A DNA stretch of 64,000 bases from Ceratodon purpureus (GCA_014871385.1 CM026429.1:17030751-17094750), one strand, 5' to 3'. Positions 49,479 to 63,000 are shown, counted from the stretch's first letter. Numbers and translations are program-made. The notes: generated by a model not told the origin, from the letters alone.

Positions 49479-52400
49479 ATGCATGTGCAAGCTCTCTCGT
49501 TGAGAGCCTGTGTGTCAGCGCAGCGTCCGAGTCCTGCCCCGTCGTCTGATGATACTCGGCACCTCCTCCGAGCCGCAGAGCTTGCTGGATCGTCGGCCGG
49601 ATTGAGTGCTCCTCATCCTAATTTCGGCTGCGTGATTGCCCATGGCCCTAAAGTGGTAGGGGAGGGCTTTTTGTATGCTCAAGGCACCAAGAGTGCGGAA
49701 GTGCAAGCAGTAGAAAGAGCTGGAGAGTTTGCCAAGAACGCCACAGCTTATCTGAATTTGGAGCCCGGTGATTGTCATGGTGACGACAGCGCTGTTCGTG
49801 CTCTTAGGCAGGTGAGTGCATAGGAGCGTTTTGAGTAGTACACAACGCCTGGTGAAATTGTCTGCGTTGATTGGATTAATGCGATTACTGTTATGAGGAA
49901 CTCTGGAAAATGTTTGAGACATATGTGCTATCTCCTTGCATTGCGTCATTTCTCTGTCATGATCTCTTTCAATTTCTATATCGTATAGTGGTCAGAACAG
50001 GGTTTTCTGAGGCATTTTATTTGCCTCTTTTCACTGGCAAAGGCGAGTACGAGATCGATGTTAATTATTTCTTCTGCTTATTCTTCGAACACCTCTTCTG
50101 GTGGCAGGCGGGGGTGTCAAGGGTGGTGGTCGGAATGCCTCACCCATTACCGCATTTACATGGCAAGGCCATCAGTGCTCTTCGCCACGGAGGCGCCAAT
50201 GTGGAAGTTGGTGGACACAATTTACTAGAATCCGGAAGCAGTATACAGGTACAATCTGTGCTGGGCGAACTCTTATCTGAATGTAATCAGAATCTACAGA
50301 AAGATGTCTTGGTTTCTTTACTCTCTGGCATACATACCCTTCAATCTTCGACAACTTTAAAACCCTAGTTTAACCAATTATGTGCCTCTCAGTAATCGCG
50401 TTGTGTGAATTCTGCCTCCTTTTGTGTTATTCGAAGTTCTTATTTCGTCATTTACATTTACATTGTTTGACCGCAGGCTTAGAATTCCGTCAATGCTTGT
50501 CAAATGCAACAGCTTATCTGACAGTCTTAGATTTGTTTCCGTTATTGAATAGAAGTTAATGATTGTACAGGAAGCTCTCAAGGCATGTCAATTAGTGAAT
50601 GCACCGCTCCTCTACCGGGCTGCCAACCGCCTGCCTTATTCAGTACTGAAGTACGCCATGACAGTTGATGGTACGAGCCGATAAATCCATCTTTTAAATT
50701 CCATACTCAGCTGCAGATTGTCAAGATATCGAAGCCTACTCGTTCATGGAAGTTTGCTTTATGATCACAGAGATGAATGGTTATCGGTGAGTTGTTGGTA
50801 TTGAGCAGGAAAGATTGCAGCCAGCACGGGCCACTCTGCATGGGTGTCCAGCACACAGTCTCGGCAACGAGTCTTCGAAACCCGTGCTCGAAGCGACGCT
50901 GTCGTTGTGGGAGGCAACACTGTTCGTCGTGACAGTAAGAAACGCCCTCTTTGCTTTCTCTCTTTTAGTCGTGATATCGTATTTAAATATTGTCTAGCAT
51001 ATGGATCTAATCTCACATGCTACGAACAGATCCACGCCTAACAACAAGGCAAGAAGGAGGGCATCTTCCAGTTCGTATTGTGATGTCACGGTGCTTGAAT
51101 CTGCCCATGGACGCCAAACTCTGGGATGTGTCGACCACGCATACTATCGTCACGACACAGAAGGGTGCTCGGCAGGACTTCCAGGCCATGCTGGTGTCAA
51201 GAGGCGTGGAAGTGGTGGAGTTTGATTTTTTGACTCCTCGGGCAGTGATGGACTACTGCTATGACCGGGGATACTTGTCAATCCTTTGGGAATGTGGTGG
51301 CATGCTGTCAGCCCCAGCCATTGCTTCTGGTGTGATTCAGAAGGTAATCTCTTCCTCTTTCATCCAGCTCTTTGATAGCAACACCTTTTCACAGGAGCGT
51401 TTGTGTTGATCGTTGTCCCTCTAATTCATAATGTGCAGGTGATGGCCTTCATATCTCCGAAGATTATTGGGGGCATCACAGCACCGACACCTGTGGGAGA
51501 GCTGGGAATGGTGGAGATGACACAAGCTCTCCAATTGTCAGAAGTTGCATTTGAGCAGGTATGTCTGGACAATCCTCCTATATCTGCAGTTTGGGTCTCT
51601 TTCGTCTCACAGGACAGCATCGTATGACAGCATCGTTACGAATATGCTTGTAGGAAGTATTTTTTAAGAGAACCCCACAGTAGGATTCTTTTTTGTAGCA
51701 TGGATATTGAATGCAGCTAACCTGAACTTGTACTTGCGTCACGGTTTGTAGTTCGGAATGACAGCACTTGGAAGAAACAGTGATATTGAATTTTGTTATT
51801 TATGCTCGGAAATATACATTTGTCCTTCTACAACTAGTGCCAATTGGGATGATTGTTAATATGTGACGTGCACAGTGAGAAAGATGTAAGAACATGTGGG
51901 AATTAATCAATTCTTTCTCAGTTATGAAGGTCTTGCAAACAGACTTGCTTTGTCATTTGACAGTCCTATTCCTGTTGTTGATTTCATTCTGCAGATAGGA
52001 CCAGACATGCTTATGACAGGATTCCTACAACCAATTCCAAGCTGTCAACCTGAAGTCCCAGCTGTAGTGGAGGCAGCTGCAGCATTAGATACAAGCATTC
52101 CTTCATCAACTGAACGACCTCAAGTCATTTCCTTCTACAAGCCCTGGGATCCTTATGGCGCACTCTCCAACTTTTCCCCACACTCCATCTCTCTTCCTGA
52201 TGAGAGCGGCGCTGCTGTGTCATGGAACAGTGTTGAGCACTATTATCAGGTAACCATCATCTCTGATGCTTGAAAGTGACTTGACATATTACACCTGCAC
52301 AACTTATTCTCTAATGGTCTGAGTCTAATCGAATCAAGATTTACTAGAGGGCGTTCTCAGTTAGTCAATGAAACATTACTGTGTGCTTCATGCTCTGCGG

Positions 52401-52998
52401 TAGCAATTTGCTCTTCTGGCTTCTTAGTTGGCCTTGGGGTCTTTTGCAGGCACAGAAATTTAGGGGCGTAAAAGATGAATTAGCCCAAGCATGTGTTCAC
52501 AACATTCAAAAGGCCAGGGGTCCTGAGGAAGCAGCCCGAATGGGACGAACTCTTGCTCGCCAGCGTCCCGATCTGGTGAGACCGTCTACATGTTTGTTTA
52601 TACAGAAGCAAACTTGGACGCCACAAGCATGGCTTGAGAAAATTAAGCTCGGCCTGTAAAGTCATTAGAAATACTTACGTGGCACTAAAGAGTTATGAAT
52701 GATGTTTTTGATGTAGGTCCGAGCGGATTGGGCAACGGCAAGAATTGGTGCTATGGAGACAGCCTTACAAGCAAAATTCTCCACGTACCCTGTTCTTCGA
52801 GATCTACTCCTCTCAACTGCGGGTGCCGTGCTTGTAGAAGCGTCTCAAAACGACATGTTCTGGGGTGCAGGACGAAGTGGGAATGGAGAAAACAAGCTGG
52901 GCCTTCTCCTCATGCAGTTGCGATCACAATTTCTAGAAGATTCAGAAGACCTTAATGGACGCTCAAGAACAGCCGGATCAGCAACTGCAGTATCTTAG
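49479..52998 (+). CDS. PYRR: PYRR: riboflavin-pathway reductase with NADAR N-glycosidase domain
   Basis: Nine exons: 49479-49811, 50108-50248, 50571-50670, 50809-50934, 51030-51343, 51439-51558, 51995-52249, 52450-52575, 52717-52998 (598 aa; phases fit). Three parts follow in order. A deaminase-like domain has lost its zinc ligands ('GTKSAEVQAV' where active enzymes have HAE; the PC..C motif is gone), as in known plant PYRR. A reductase domain reduces the ribosylamino-pyrimidine intermediate with NADPH ('LKYAMTVDGKIAASTGHSAWVS', 'VVVGGNTVRRDNPRLTTR', 'LSILWECGGML'). A C-terminal COG3236/NADAR domain ('ISFYKPWDPYGALSNF', 'WNSVEHYYQAQKF', 'NDMFWGAGRSGNGENKLG') hydrolyses unstable riboflavin intermediates. 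Plastid location is known for the family; here only a short Ser/Arg-rich leader (about 20 aa) precedes the first domain. It is the first ATG after an in-frame stop. Arabidopsis PYRR is about 599 aa. Confidence 0.95.
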
Positions 52999-53399
52999 CT
53001 TAAATGTGGAGATCGTAGTAGCATATTCTCCGGTCAGTTCCACAGTAGTCTAGTGTATGCTCTGGCGTCTTCAGAGTACAAAGATTCGAGTACAAATTTC
53101 TGAGCTTATAGCAGGAACAAATTCCAAGTTTTGGCACGGGTCACGAAGAAATTTGTGTGCCCAGTATTTACCTAAGATCAAGTTGTCAGTTGCTCACGCC
53201 GTAGACTGATCATACACTGAAATTGGACAATGTGCAATACTCTTAGATTCCTCAATTCTGCAAGACTTAGTCATTTAGGAACCTGGGTCAGCTAGTGACG
53301 GTACTTGAATCTTCAAACTGAATGGCGTTGCCTGTCTCATCAATGTCTCCGTGCGAAACAGCAAGCTGCCTAAGTCTACAGCGATTGTATTGAAATTTT
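52999..53399. other. PYRR 3' region
   Basis: Probable 3' UTR and spacer up to the duplicated exon fragment. No gene seen. Confidence 0.5.
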
Positions 53400-53747
53400 G
53401 TCTATCATATGGATCTATCATTTTGGAAATGAATCTTCGCACAGAACTAATCTCACATGCTATGAACAGATCCACGCCTAAGATCAAGGCAAGAAGGAGG
53501 GCATCTTCCAGTTCGTATTGCGATGTCACGGTGCTTGAATCTGCCCATGGATGCCAAACTCTGGGATGTGTCGACCACGCATACCATCGTCACAACGCAC
53601 AACACGAAAGGGAGCTCGGCAGGACTTCCAGGCCATGCTGGTGTCAAGAGGCGTGGAAGTGGTGGAGTTTGGTTTGTTGACTCCTCGGGCAGTGATGGAT
53701 AAGTTACTGCTATGACCGGGGATACTTGTCAGGCCTTTGGGAATGTA
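53400..53747 (+). pseudogene. Truncated duplicate of PYRR exon 5
   Basis: Nearly identical to the PYRR segment at about 50985-51295: the end of intron 4 ('CATATGGATCT', 'CTCACATGCTA'), the acceptor, and most of exon 5 up to 'ACTTGTCA..CCTTTGGGAATGT'. It has a roughly 35-base insertion in the intron part (53414-53448), an insertion near 53597 and extra bases near 53698 ('GATGGATAAGTTACTGC') that disrupt the frame. No other PYRR exon follows. High identity suggests a recent local duplication; it includes intron sequence, so it is DNA-based rather than a retrocopy. Confidence 0.9.
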
Positions 53748-56131
53748 AGATCGCAAGTCCAACGTATTTTCTTTCTGAACACTGTCTGTGGTCTTTCAGG
53801 CGCTTTTGCACTTTATGGGATATTATAAAGTAAATCCAAATCCTAAGACACACCCTAACATGGGTGAGGTCTTCCTTGTTTTTTTCTTCTTTAATTATCC
53901 CAACTGCGTTTTTAGAGCATGTTATAGTTTCTACCCAATTATGCGATGGTTGAATAAGCTCTATCCAAATCATGACACTCCTAATCCTAATTTGATGGCA
54001 GTTTATGTACGAAGCAAAGGTGTCTGAAATTGCATCCTAACTTGGACAGACATCCCTTGACTCTGAGTCCTGACTACTGTGTTAAATGGAGTGAGGGTGC
54101 GTTTTGAGTACACTAAGGTCAAGTCACCCATTAAAAACCAGGACCCATCAGCAGCATGTTGGGTACATAGAAATAGTCATGGGTTGGACGCATTTCCAAT
54201 TTTTGTGGATGGTTACAAACATGCATAGGTGGTTCACTCTTAGTGGTTCTTACAAATTTTGTGGTAAAGAAATTATGACTTTCTTTGTCCACAATTATAT
54301 GTTCCAAGATGGTTAGAAACTACTCCTACAGTGAGCGGTTATGTAACACTTTATAGATTGGTTATGGGTTACGGGCAACTTTTCACTTCAAATAATTATA
54401 ACTATTTGAATAGTGGGAATGAAATCATAAAACTTTTTGCATTCAATAAGAACCTTATGTTTACACACATGAAAAATCCTTAAAAAATTATATACCTTAA
54501 ACTCATATGCTAAAATCCCTAAGTGATTTGGTTATGGGTGGCTCAACGTTAGTGGAAAAGACTATCAACTAGACCCAGATGAACACCAAGAATTGTGCCA
54601 TTTTTAGGTCTTTGAAAATGGTGTTTACATAACACTGTTATGTGTAATTGGATCATTGATAGGTCTATATATTATCATATTTAAATAAAATTGAGCCACG
54701 GATTTTACATGATATTTGTTTGTATGTATGAAACTAAAACCTCGTCATCAAATACCCTATACTAAGATTTATGCTGTAATACAATAAATCATTTAAATAT
54801 CTGAAACGTAATTTTAAACTATTAAGGTATTAATTGAAAATCTAAATTAAAGAATATGTACATGGATTTGAGAATTTGAATTAATTTTGAGATCAAAATA
54901 TTAAGAGGCTACAGCCAAGTAGTGAAATAATTTTGACTTTCAAAAAGTGGAATCACGAGTACATCCTATTGGATTTGAATTTTAGAATTAAGCGAAAAAA
55001 TGTCATATATGCAATTAAGAATATCTATGTGCACCACACATGATTCTTTTATTTTTTATATAAAAAAGATTTGATAACTTTATATATGATATCTTGATAA
55101 TACATGATACTTCCTTTATCAATATAATGCATTTTATAATTAATTGAATTTCTAATTTAGTATTTATTTTAATAAAATTGAACATCCAAATTGATTATGG
55201 AAGTTTATTTTTTGTTTTTTAATAACCATTTTTAATAATAAAACACATTTTTTAATTTTGAGCATTACTCATAAATATTGATTTCATGTATTTAGATCAA
55301 AATAAAAGGAATCTAGAAAAAAGTAAGATATTATGAGGTATTATTGACTTCCGTCCACTTCTTCTATGCAGTTCGATCACCACTTCAATGTACTACTTAA
55401 TGAGAATGAAATTTTTTTGAGAGATATATATATAAATATAAATATAAATATAAAAATATATATATAAAAAGAAGCCATGTAAAGAATTGTTAACTCTTAG
55501 TTTTCCTTGGTGTTTTTGGAACAAAAATTGTCAAAGTTGACTATTTTTTATTATATGTTTGATACATCTCAATCTAAGCATTTTTTTAGTATAGTAGATT
55601 TAATTGTATAATTTTAAACTTAACTTAACACACTATTTTTATACCAAAATTAGATTGTTAATTTGGAAAATTGTAAAGATCAAAGTCGGCTAAATTTGTC
55701 TTTCAACAATTGTTAAATTTGTTTTTGCCAAAAAATTTAGCTTGCCCTTGTAAAACTCATATATACTCTAACTTGGGTAACTTGGTAATTTGAGTAAGAA
55801 TTTGGTTAAGAATACATTACAACAAAAAAATATACATAAATAAAATCTTAGATTGCTCAAATTTGAAAAGAAAATGGGTTTGTGAATGGAAAAATCCCTG
55901 AAAATAGTAAATTCACGGAAAAAAAAGCACACATTTACTTTGATGTAAATTCTTCTTTGTCAAAAATTTATCGCCAAAACCCAAATTGGATTTAAAAGAA
56001 CTATAGGGAATTATATAGCTCCAAACAAATGTAGGATAAGCTCTTTTGAGTACTTGCATCAAAGCATGTGGGCAATGTATATATACATATTATATTTTTT
56101 AAATAGCTCCATTTAAATATGCAATCAACTC
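53748..56131. other. AT-rich intergenic DNA
   Basis: No gene seen. A short TATAAA-rich tract at 55426-55470 (ATATAAATATAAATATAAAT) is a simple repeat. Stops are dense in all frames. Confidence 0.5.
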
Positions 56132-56135
56132 TTAA

Positions 56136-57799
56136 CCTCTAAAGGACAATTGTCCTAGAATGGGCTTTTTTAGAATTTGGGCATGTACCTATGACTTCAA
56201 TTGAAGTTGAGATTTTTTAAACTTTTTTGTAAATGTAGGCCATAACTAGAACTTTGAGGAAATCTATTTATTTTTTTCAATTGGACATTTTAAAAAACAG
56301 TTTGATGGGCAATTTGGACAGCCATGTTAAATACATCAATTACCTTTGAGAATATTTCTATAAATACTTCATGATGTGATCTTTGAGGTTTCCCAAAAAA
56401 AAAACGACTTTGAGTGCATAATGTTCAAAGTTTTCTCACCGTTTTGGGCAATGTACTAAAAAAACTTCTTTCCTTCATAAAAGTTAGAAAAAATATTGTT
56501 TTAGGTCTTTTCTTTTTTCAGTGAAAGGATGGACATTAAGCTTTACTTTGACCGTTAGGATTGGGACTTTATAAGATGAAAGAATTTCTAGGAAAAAAAA
56601 AAGATTTAGCATTCTTGTCTATTTTACTTAATAAAAATATTGTTTCCAACATGCTCCACTTGACTTCTGAGTGTAATTTTTTTTAATACAATTAGTTAAC
56701 TTAGTCATCTTTGATACGCATCAAAACCCCCAACATCAATAATTTCAATATAATCTTCTAATCTCTACAGTAGATTACATTGAAATTTTTTGAGCTGTCT
56801 ATTAGAATAATCTGGTTAAAGATCTTACCGTTATAATCAGAAAGTAATGAATTTTTAGTCATTCATGGTTTTTAGATTGGAAATGGTAGTATTGGAGCGT
56901 GTTTTGGTGAAACATAGTGAAGAAACTTTAGAGGTTAACCCCTAAAGTTCTGAGGGTATTTTTCATCAAAACTGCCTCAAAACAGCCCCTCTTCAAAGCA
57001 AGGTGGATTTTGCAAACTTGGGGTTTTTTTTAGTACATCAAACCGTAAGATCTTGTAGCTAACTTCTATGTCTACATGTCCACCAAATCTCATACACTCA
57101 TTCTTCACCAATTGCAAGATCATAACGTTCAAAGTAAAAAAACAAGTTTTTCTTCCCTGCAAAAAAATGGGACAGCAGAGTTTTGAAGGCCCAAAAAACC
57201 ATTTTATCGCATTATGGATTTTGGGGGTTTTGATGCACGTCAAAGAAGACTGAGTTAGCTAATTGTAAGAAGAAAACTATATTCAAAAAAGTTGTGAAAA
57301 GTTGCCAAAAAAGTCATTTTCCGCTAGGGGGTTTACTGAAATTCACAAACAAAGACCGTTTTTGGACAATAAAAATAGCATATGAAAAAAAATTGGATTA
57401 AGAATCCGAACGGTGGGAATATGCTCTACTGCCTTCTCTAAACATAGAAATTTTTATTTTAAAAAATTATCAAAATCTCAATTTTTGGTGGAATTTCAAA
57501 GTTTCGTCTTTGGGCAGATTTTGACAGTTTTGGGCAGTTTTGGGCAGTTTTGGGCAGAATTTGCTGCATTCACAGTGGCTTAGAAAAATTCAGCAGCAAC
57601 CCAACGAGCAGCGTTTGACACTTAAACCTTCATAACTTTTGATCCCAATGTTGGAATTGAAAAATAAAAATACCCACACGAAGATCTCCGAACGGCCCAC
57701 CTTCAATAAAAATTTCAGAAAATCTTGATATGAATTGCATTCATAGATACATGCCCAAATTCCAAAAAAGCCCAAATGTGGCAGATTGTCCTTTAGGGG
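56136..57799. mobile_element. TTAA-flanked element with long terminal inverted repeats
   Basis: Left end CCTCTAAAGGACAATTGTCC and the reverse complement of the right end (CCCCTAAAGGACAATCTGCC) match. The likeness continues about 100 bases inward (GGGCTTTTTTRGAATTTGGGCATGTA, then TATGA...TCAATT). TTAA sits at 56132-56135 and 57800-57803. TTAA duplication and CCY-starting ends are features of piggyBac-type elements. There is no coding capacity, so it would be a non-autonomous copy. A third TTAA at 56935-56938 is flanked on both sides by the same short end (CTTTAGAGG-TTAA-CCCCTAAAG), suggesting either two elements sharing one target or an internal insertion. Family assignment is inference. Confidence 0.6.
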
Positions 57800-57803
57800 T
57801 TAA

Positions 57804-59756
57804 TGAATTGAGACCTTTTTATTCCTAGGCATACGTTTTTTTATAGAATGAATGAGCGTGTAAGCACTTGATGCATTGAATAACATAAAATGGGTATTTT
57901 CTGATGTAAAAAGACAATAAAAATCCTTATGAACTTAATCCTTTTCAGAAAAGAGGAACGATTTCAGCTACATTTATATTTTGATGCAATTCTTAATTTC
58001 AAAACACTTCTAAAGTTCATCATGTTATGCTTTTCACCTTCCATATAAAGGTAACCATTCCACATTTGATATAATGCAAAATACTGAAAGTGTTAAGTAC
58101 CAACATAGTTACTGGAAAAGTGAAAAAATACCTTATATGATATGCAATTAAGCCATTACCCTTCTCTCAATCACAAAGAGTAATCACAGCTTGTAATACG
58201 TTGGGGTACATAATTCAACTTAATGCAGGTCCAGCCAAGGAATGAATGGAAGTGGAAATGATTCCTCTCTTCAACTGACAAAGTTAGTACCTCTCTATCA
58301 TATCAGGCTGCTGCCGCACTGTTTTATTTTGGTGAATGCACAGAACTTGTTATTGAGCCAGACATTGCACTCTATGATACATAACAGATGATCCCACATC
58401 AATGGCAATTTCTGAAAGAACTAAGTTGTAGGGACAACTTGAATAATTTTGGAATGGCTCCAAGTCCATCTTTGAAGTGTGTGAGTGGAATTGTGCTCTC
58501 AGTCTGGTCATGGAAAAGCAATCATACAATCTAAATTACACTATTTTGTCAGGCTTGACTCAGTCTGTGGTGAGAGACATGAAATTCCTTCCAACTGAAT
58601 GAGTCTCACTAAGTTACTGTGGCTATGCCCCGTCACCAAGGTCTTCAACAAAATGGCTTTTCCATTGTGAAACATGTGAGATCATGAGATGGGGGCCTTT
58701 GATAGCTGACACTTTCGGCAGCATCATCATACAATAGTAAGTTAGTGAATCTTCTAAGCCACACACATCTTTTTTTGAAGTCAAACATGGAACCACTTGG
58801 AAAAGTTGCAGCAGCCCCCAAATTACAGTAGCTGGCTTCCTACTAAGGTTGAGGCACCCAAAACCGATCAAATAAGAGAGTTCGCAATGATTCCTTGGGA
58901 GAAATTCTGAATGGTTATTTTTCATGGAAGGGGAAATAGAAATCATGAAGAATGCCAATTTTTTGGAAATTTTTGAAGCATTTTCTGAATTGATACAAAT
59001 TTTCTAATGAACACTTTTACTTTTACACACAACCAACATGACCACCACCATGACACCAAAAACCGACCACCATGACACCAAAACTTGATCACTCTACTAC
59101 CACCAAAATATTCCCATATGATTCCCTTTCTACCAATCATGCTTCATACTTTCTTCTAGATCTCTCAAGATTTTAAATCTGAAAACTTGTCGGAATTGGA
59201 GAAGTCTAGTGATCAGTTTTGGGGACCCGGTTGGTTTTAGGTGCTTCAACCTTATGTCTCATGAATGACGGACAGGAGCTAACTTATGTAATACTCTTGA
59301 CGAACTCTGTTAAGATACTGTGATGAATATCACATGCAAGTTTTGCCCATCCAAGGGAAACATGTACTGTACTGTACAACACAAAGTCCTGTGTTTGGAT
59401 AAATGCACAACTTGGAAAATAGTTGATTTTAGAAGTCTGCAAAAATCTGCAAATTAACCTTGGGAAAATGTTAATCTTAATCTGTCCTCTAAGGAACACA
59501 GCCTAAGGACCATTCTTCAAATATTAGAGCCATCACACCCTTGATATTTTGTCATGAATTTGATTGAATTCCCATCAAAATCAAATCCCAACAAAATGTA
59601 ATTGATACTAGTGAGACCCGTGCCGTTGAGCACATTGACTGCAACTCGGTTTGTCTCTTCAACGGATTCCATTGTGGAACCGCCGTGTGAGACAAACATG
59701 CTCAATTGTAAGATAGATATTAGAGTTATTTGTGAAGGCATCCGGTATTTGACTTA
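57804..59756. other. AT-rich intergenic DNA
   Basis: No supported gene. A minus-strand stretch at about 59520-59715 reads without stops and has coding-like composition ('SMFVSHGGSTMESVEETNR', 'LLGFDFDGNSIKFM') but matches nothing I can name. Confidence 0.45.
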
Positions 59757-60085
59757 GATACGGCCATGAGTTTTGCTTTATTGTATTATTTTTCTTTTTT
59801 ACTTCAAATAGTTGAAAGGCATGGAAGAACTTGGTGGTCTCACTACATTTGGTGTGTAAGAGCTTGGTGGTCTCTAAACTCAAGGAAAACTAGTTTTGCT
59901 GTCATTCCATCCTTGAAAACTAATTTTCCTTTAGTTTAAAGACCACCAAGCTCTTATACACCAAATATAGTGAAACCATGAAGTTCTTCCATGTCTCCCA
60001 ACTATTTAAAGTAAAAAAAAAAAATACAATAAAGCAAAACTCATGGTATCTTTTTAAAACACAAGGTGACTTTAAGGATAACTCT
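59757..60085. mobile_element. Long near-perfect hairpin element (foldback/MITE-like)
   Basis: Arms 59757-59897 and 59916-60050 are reverse complements with few mismatches and an 18-base loop (GCTGTCATTCCATCCTTG). Paired landmarks are CATGAGTTTTGCTTTATTGTATT, GGAAGAACTT, GAGCTTGGTGGTCT and AAGGAAAACTAGTTTT on the left with their complements on the right. The flank to 60085 (GGATAACTCT) is shared, reversed, with the half copy at 34577. It is therefore a dispersed repeat. A transcript would fold into a stem of about 135 pairs, a natural small-RNA source. No target duplication is evident. Confidence 0.8.
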
Positions 60086-63000
60086 ATTGTTCAGGAATTG
60101 CTTAATCATAATCCTTCACCATCTCGAACTGGTTTTTTTGATTGAAAATTTCTCTTTTTATTTTTATTTTTTATGTAGAGATGCATGAAGGTAATAGCTT
60201 TGCAGGGATGTTATTATTTTTGACAAGATACCACTAAATAAGAAATTATGTTACCCTGAGTAATTATTCCTCTTTTTTCATAAATTCCCAATTTTTTTCT
60301 TACCCTCACCTATTACTTCTTAAATTTTATACACCTGTAGCTAATGTGGTCTTTTTTGAGATTGTCATCAAAAACTTGGTTCATGAAGTAATAATTTCAC
60401 CCTTACATGAGTTAAAGTTGTTTTCACTTTAGTGCAATTTATTTTATGTTTTTAAATCACATAAAGATAATATATTCTATTTAATAATCAAGGTTTTATT
60501 AGAAGTATTGGTCTACTTTAATAAGTGGATCAAATCCTTTGAATTGAGATTCCATATAAAATTGGGGTAATAATGGAATAAAATGTGTTTATCAATAGTA
60601 TGAATTTATCTACTTACAAATTTTATTGAAAATGATACATCCTTTTCTTACCTCTAAATTTTGGTGTATAGAAAACCAATATTATGTACAACATAGTAGT
60701 AGAGAACTTAGACTTTGTGTAGCACAAAAATGTGACACTAAGAATAGTCAAAGTTTGATGATCTTGTTTGGATATGATAAAATCTCTTTCTTTGATTTGG
60801 TTTTATATTTTATTCAAATTCTTTATCTCATGAGTCTAATGGTCAAATTTTACAATATTTTTTCCATATAATTTTCATGTAGTGGGCAATATCCTACAAT
60901 TGAGATTGAAAGGGGAAAATGTTGCTCTAATAAAACATTGGGATTACAAAGAAAAATTATGAACTATTCCGGTGCATTATAGACTACAATTTCATCTTAT
61001 TCTTTCAAGTTTTAGAAAACTTTGCAAATGCACTTTAGCCATGACCATTAAATCAACTTTGATGCATTCAAAGGTCCATAAACTATAATTAAAAGGTAGC
61101 CATTTTATTTAGTTGAAGAGTGTCATCATGTTATGATAAACTCACCTCTTATAGCCTCTATTAATTTATATTAAATCTTAATAAATTAATCTAAAGGTTT
61201 TTTGAATCAAGATGGATTTTTGCAATTTTGATCATAGTCGCACAAATGCATATTTGCCTTGATTTTATGAGATTCTTTTATAAAAGTAGAGATTTCTACA
61301 AGCTTCATGAAAATATAATTGGTTTTAGTTCTAGACATTTGAAGAAAATGTTATGCTATTCAATGTATTTTCTTTAATTTTTAGGCAACTTAGGTAGTTG
61401 TGCAAAATCCTTTTAGTATCCTTGACAGTTTTGTACTAATAGCCAATATGATTTTTTTTGGATTGACAAAATAGTAACCTTTTTATAGATGAAAAATTTC
61501 AATACAATGGAAGTCAAAGTTCTTTAACCCTACTAGACAAGGTGAAAAAACAGTTCATCCACATTTTAGATATAAAATTTAGTTTGTTTATTTATATTTC
61601 ATGGTAATTTTAAGAAGAAACAGTCATCTTTATCTGTATTGTTTGGATAAAAAGAATGAGCTTTAATCAAAATAAATGTATCAAAAATTGGTTTAGATCT
61701 TCTTACGTTGTATGGTTTTTTTAATGTATACAAGTAGATCAAAGCTATTTTTTTATAGCAATACATTGCCAGAATGCACTAATTAAAATTCTCAAACAAA
61801 TTGAAAGTGTTGAAAAACAAATCTCACGCTGGAAGTTGGCCACAAAGGCTTTGAAAGTTATGTCTATGTGGTCAATCTGGCTTTGCATGGTCAATCTAGT
61901 TTTGATTTAAAATTGCACTAGATGAAATCTTGCCAACAAATTTGAAGCCAATGCTTTCTTGAACTGACTCCAATTTGCGAAGCTCTTGGAACTGCCTTAA
62001 CAACAAGCATTTTTTTTTTATGTTCCTCTCCTACTTTGAATGACATCACTTGATTTGTATAAGATTTTTTTTGCAAGTTTCACTCTCGTGCATGCCTCTT
62101 TTGTCATGGTTGTACTTGGTTTGTTGGAAACGTTCTAAAGATATTTCTTCACATTCTCTATTATTTGGTTTTGTCTTGTCTAGTTTTTTTGAATGAATTC
62201 TAATAATTTGTTGAAGATATGAAAAATTAGATTGTGAATGTTGAGGTTGTAGGGTTGAATGATCATGATTTGAAGAAGGTAGTGCAAGTGGCCAATGTTT
62301 CATGAAGGGCCACGTAAGTTGGAAGGCTATGCAGAGAAATTCTTATTGCCAAGAAGAAACATTTGAAGGAAAAGACCCTCTTTGCAAATAATCATCACAA
62401 GAAAGTTGCAAAAAATGGTATCATCAAATGTTGGTATTGAAGCCATGGAAATTCTTTCAAAAAGGTGTTGGTCCTAGAACAAGTGTTGAATCGTTTGGTA
62501 CAAGATGTCTCTAGAGTAGAGCCTAACTTGTTCAACACCAACTCTATGAGTACAAATCACCTCATGCTTATTCAATGTGGATATGTGAATTTTGTTACAT
62601 CTTTATTTGACGAGTATTATTTTCTATTCATGCTATGGTATACCTTTTAGAAGATTTGATAGACCAAGCCAATGACTATCTAGCGGAGATATGTTTTGCT
62701 GATCAAGATGAGTTTAATGAAGATTTTGTAGGTTTGTAATTTTTTTGATCCTCCAACTGTTACCGATTCCTCCGTTTTTTTTTGGTAAGAAGATGATTTT
62801 GAGAGTGAAAATTTTCCTTGAGAAAAACATCTTAAAGATAGTTGAAGGGTGTAAAAAGACATTTTAGAGCCACCCAATGAGTGGAAAAAATGGTTTTCGA
62901 CACCTTAAATAATTTTTCCAATGTACAGTATTAAAAACAATTATATTCGTGTGAAGTTTTTACAATTCCATGTATCTACATTTTTTTCAAAAGAAATCTA

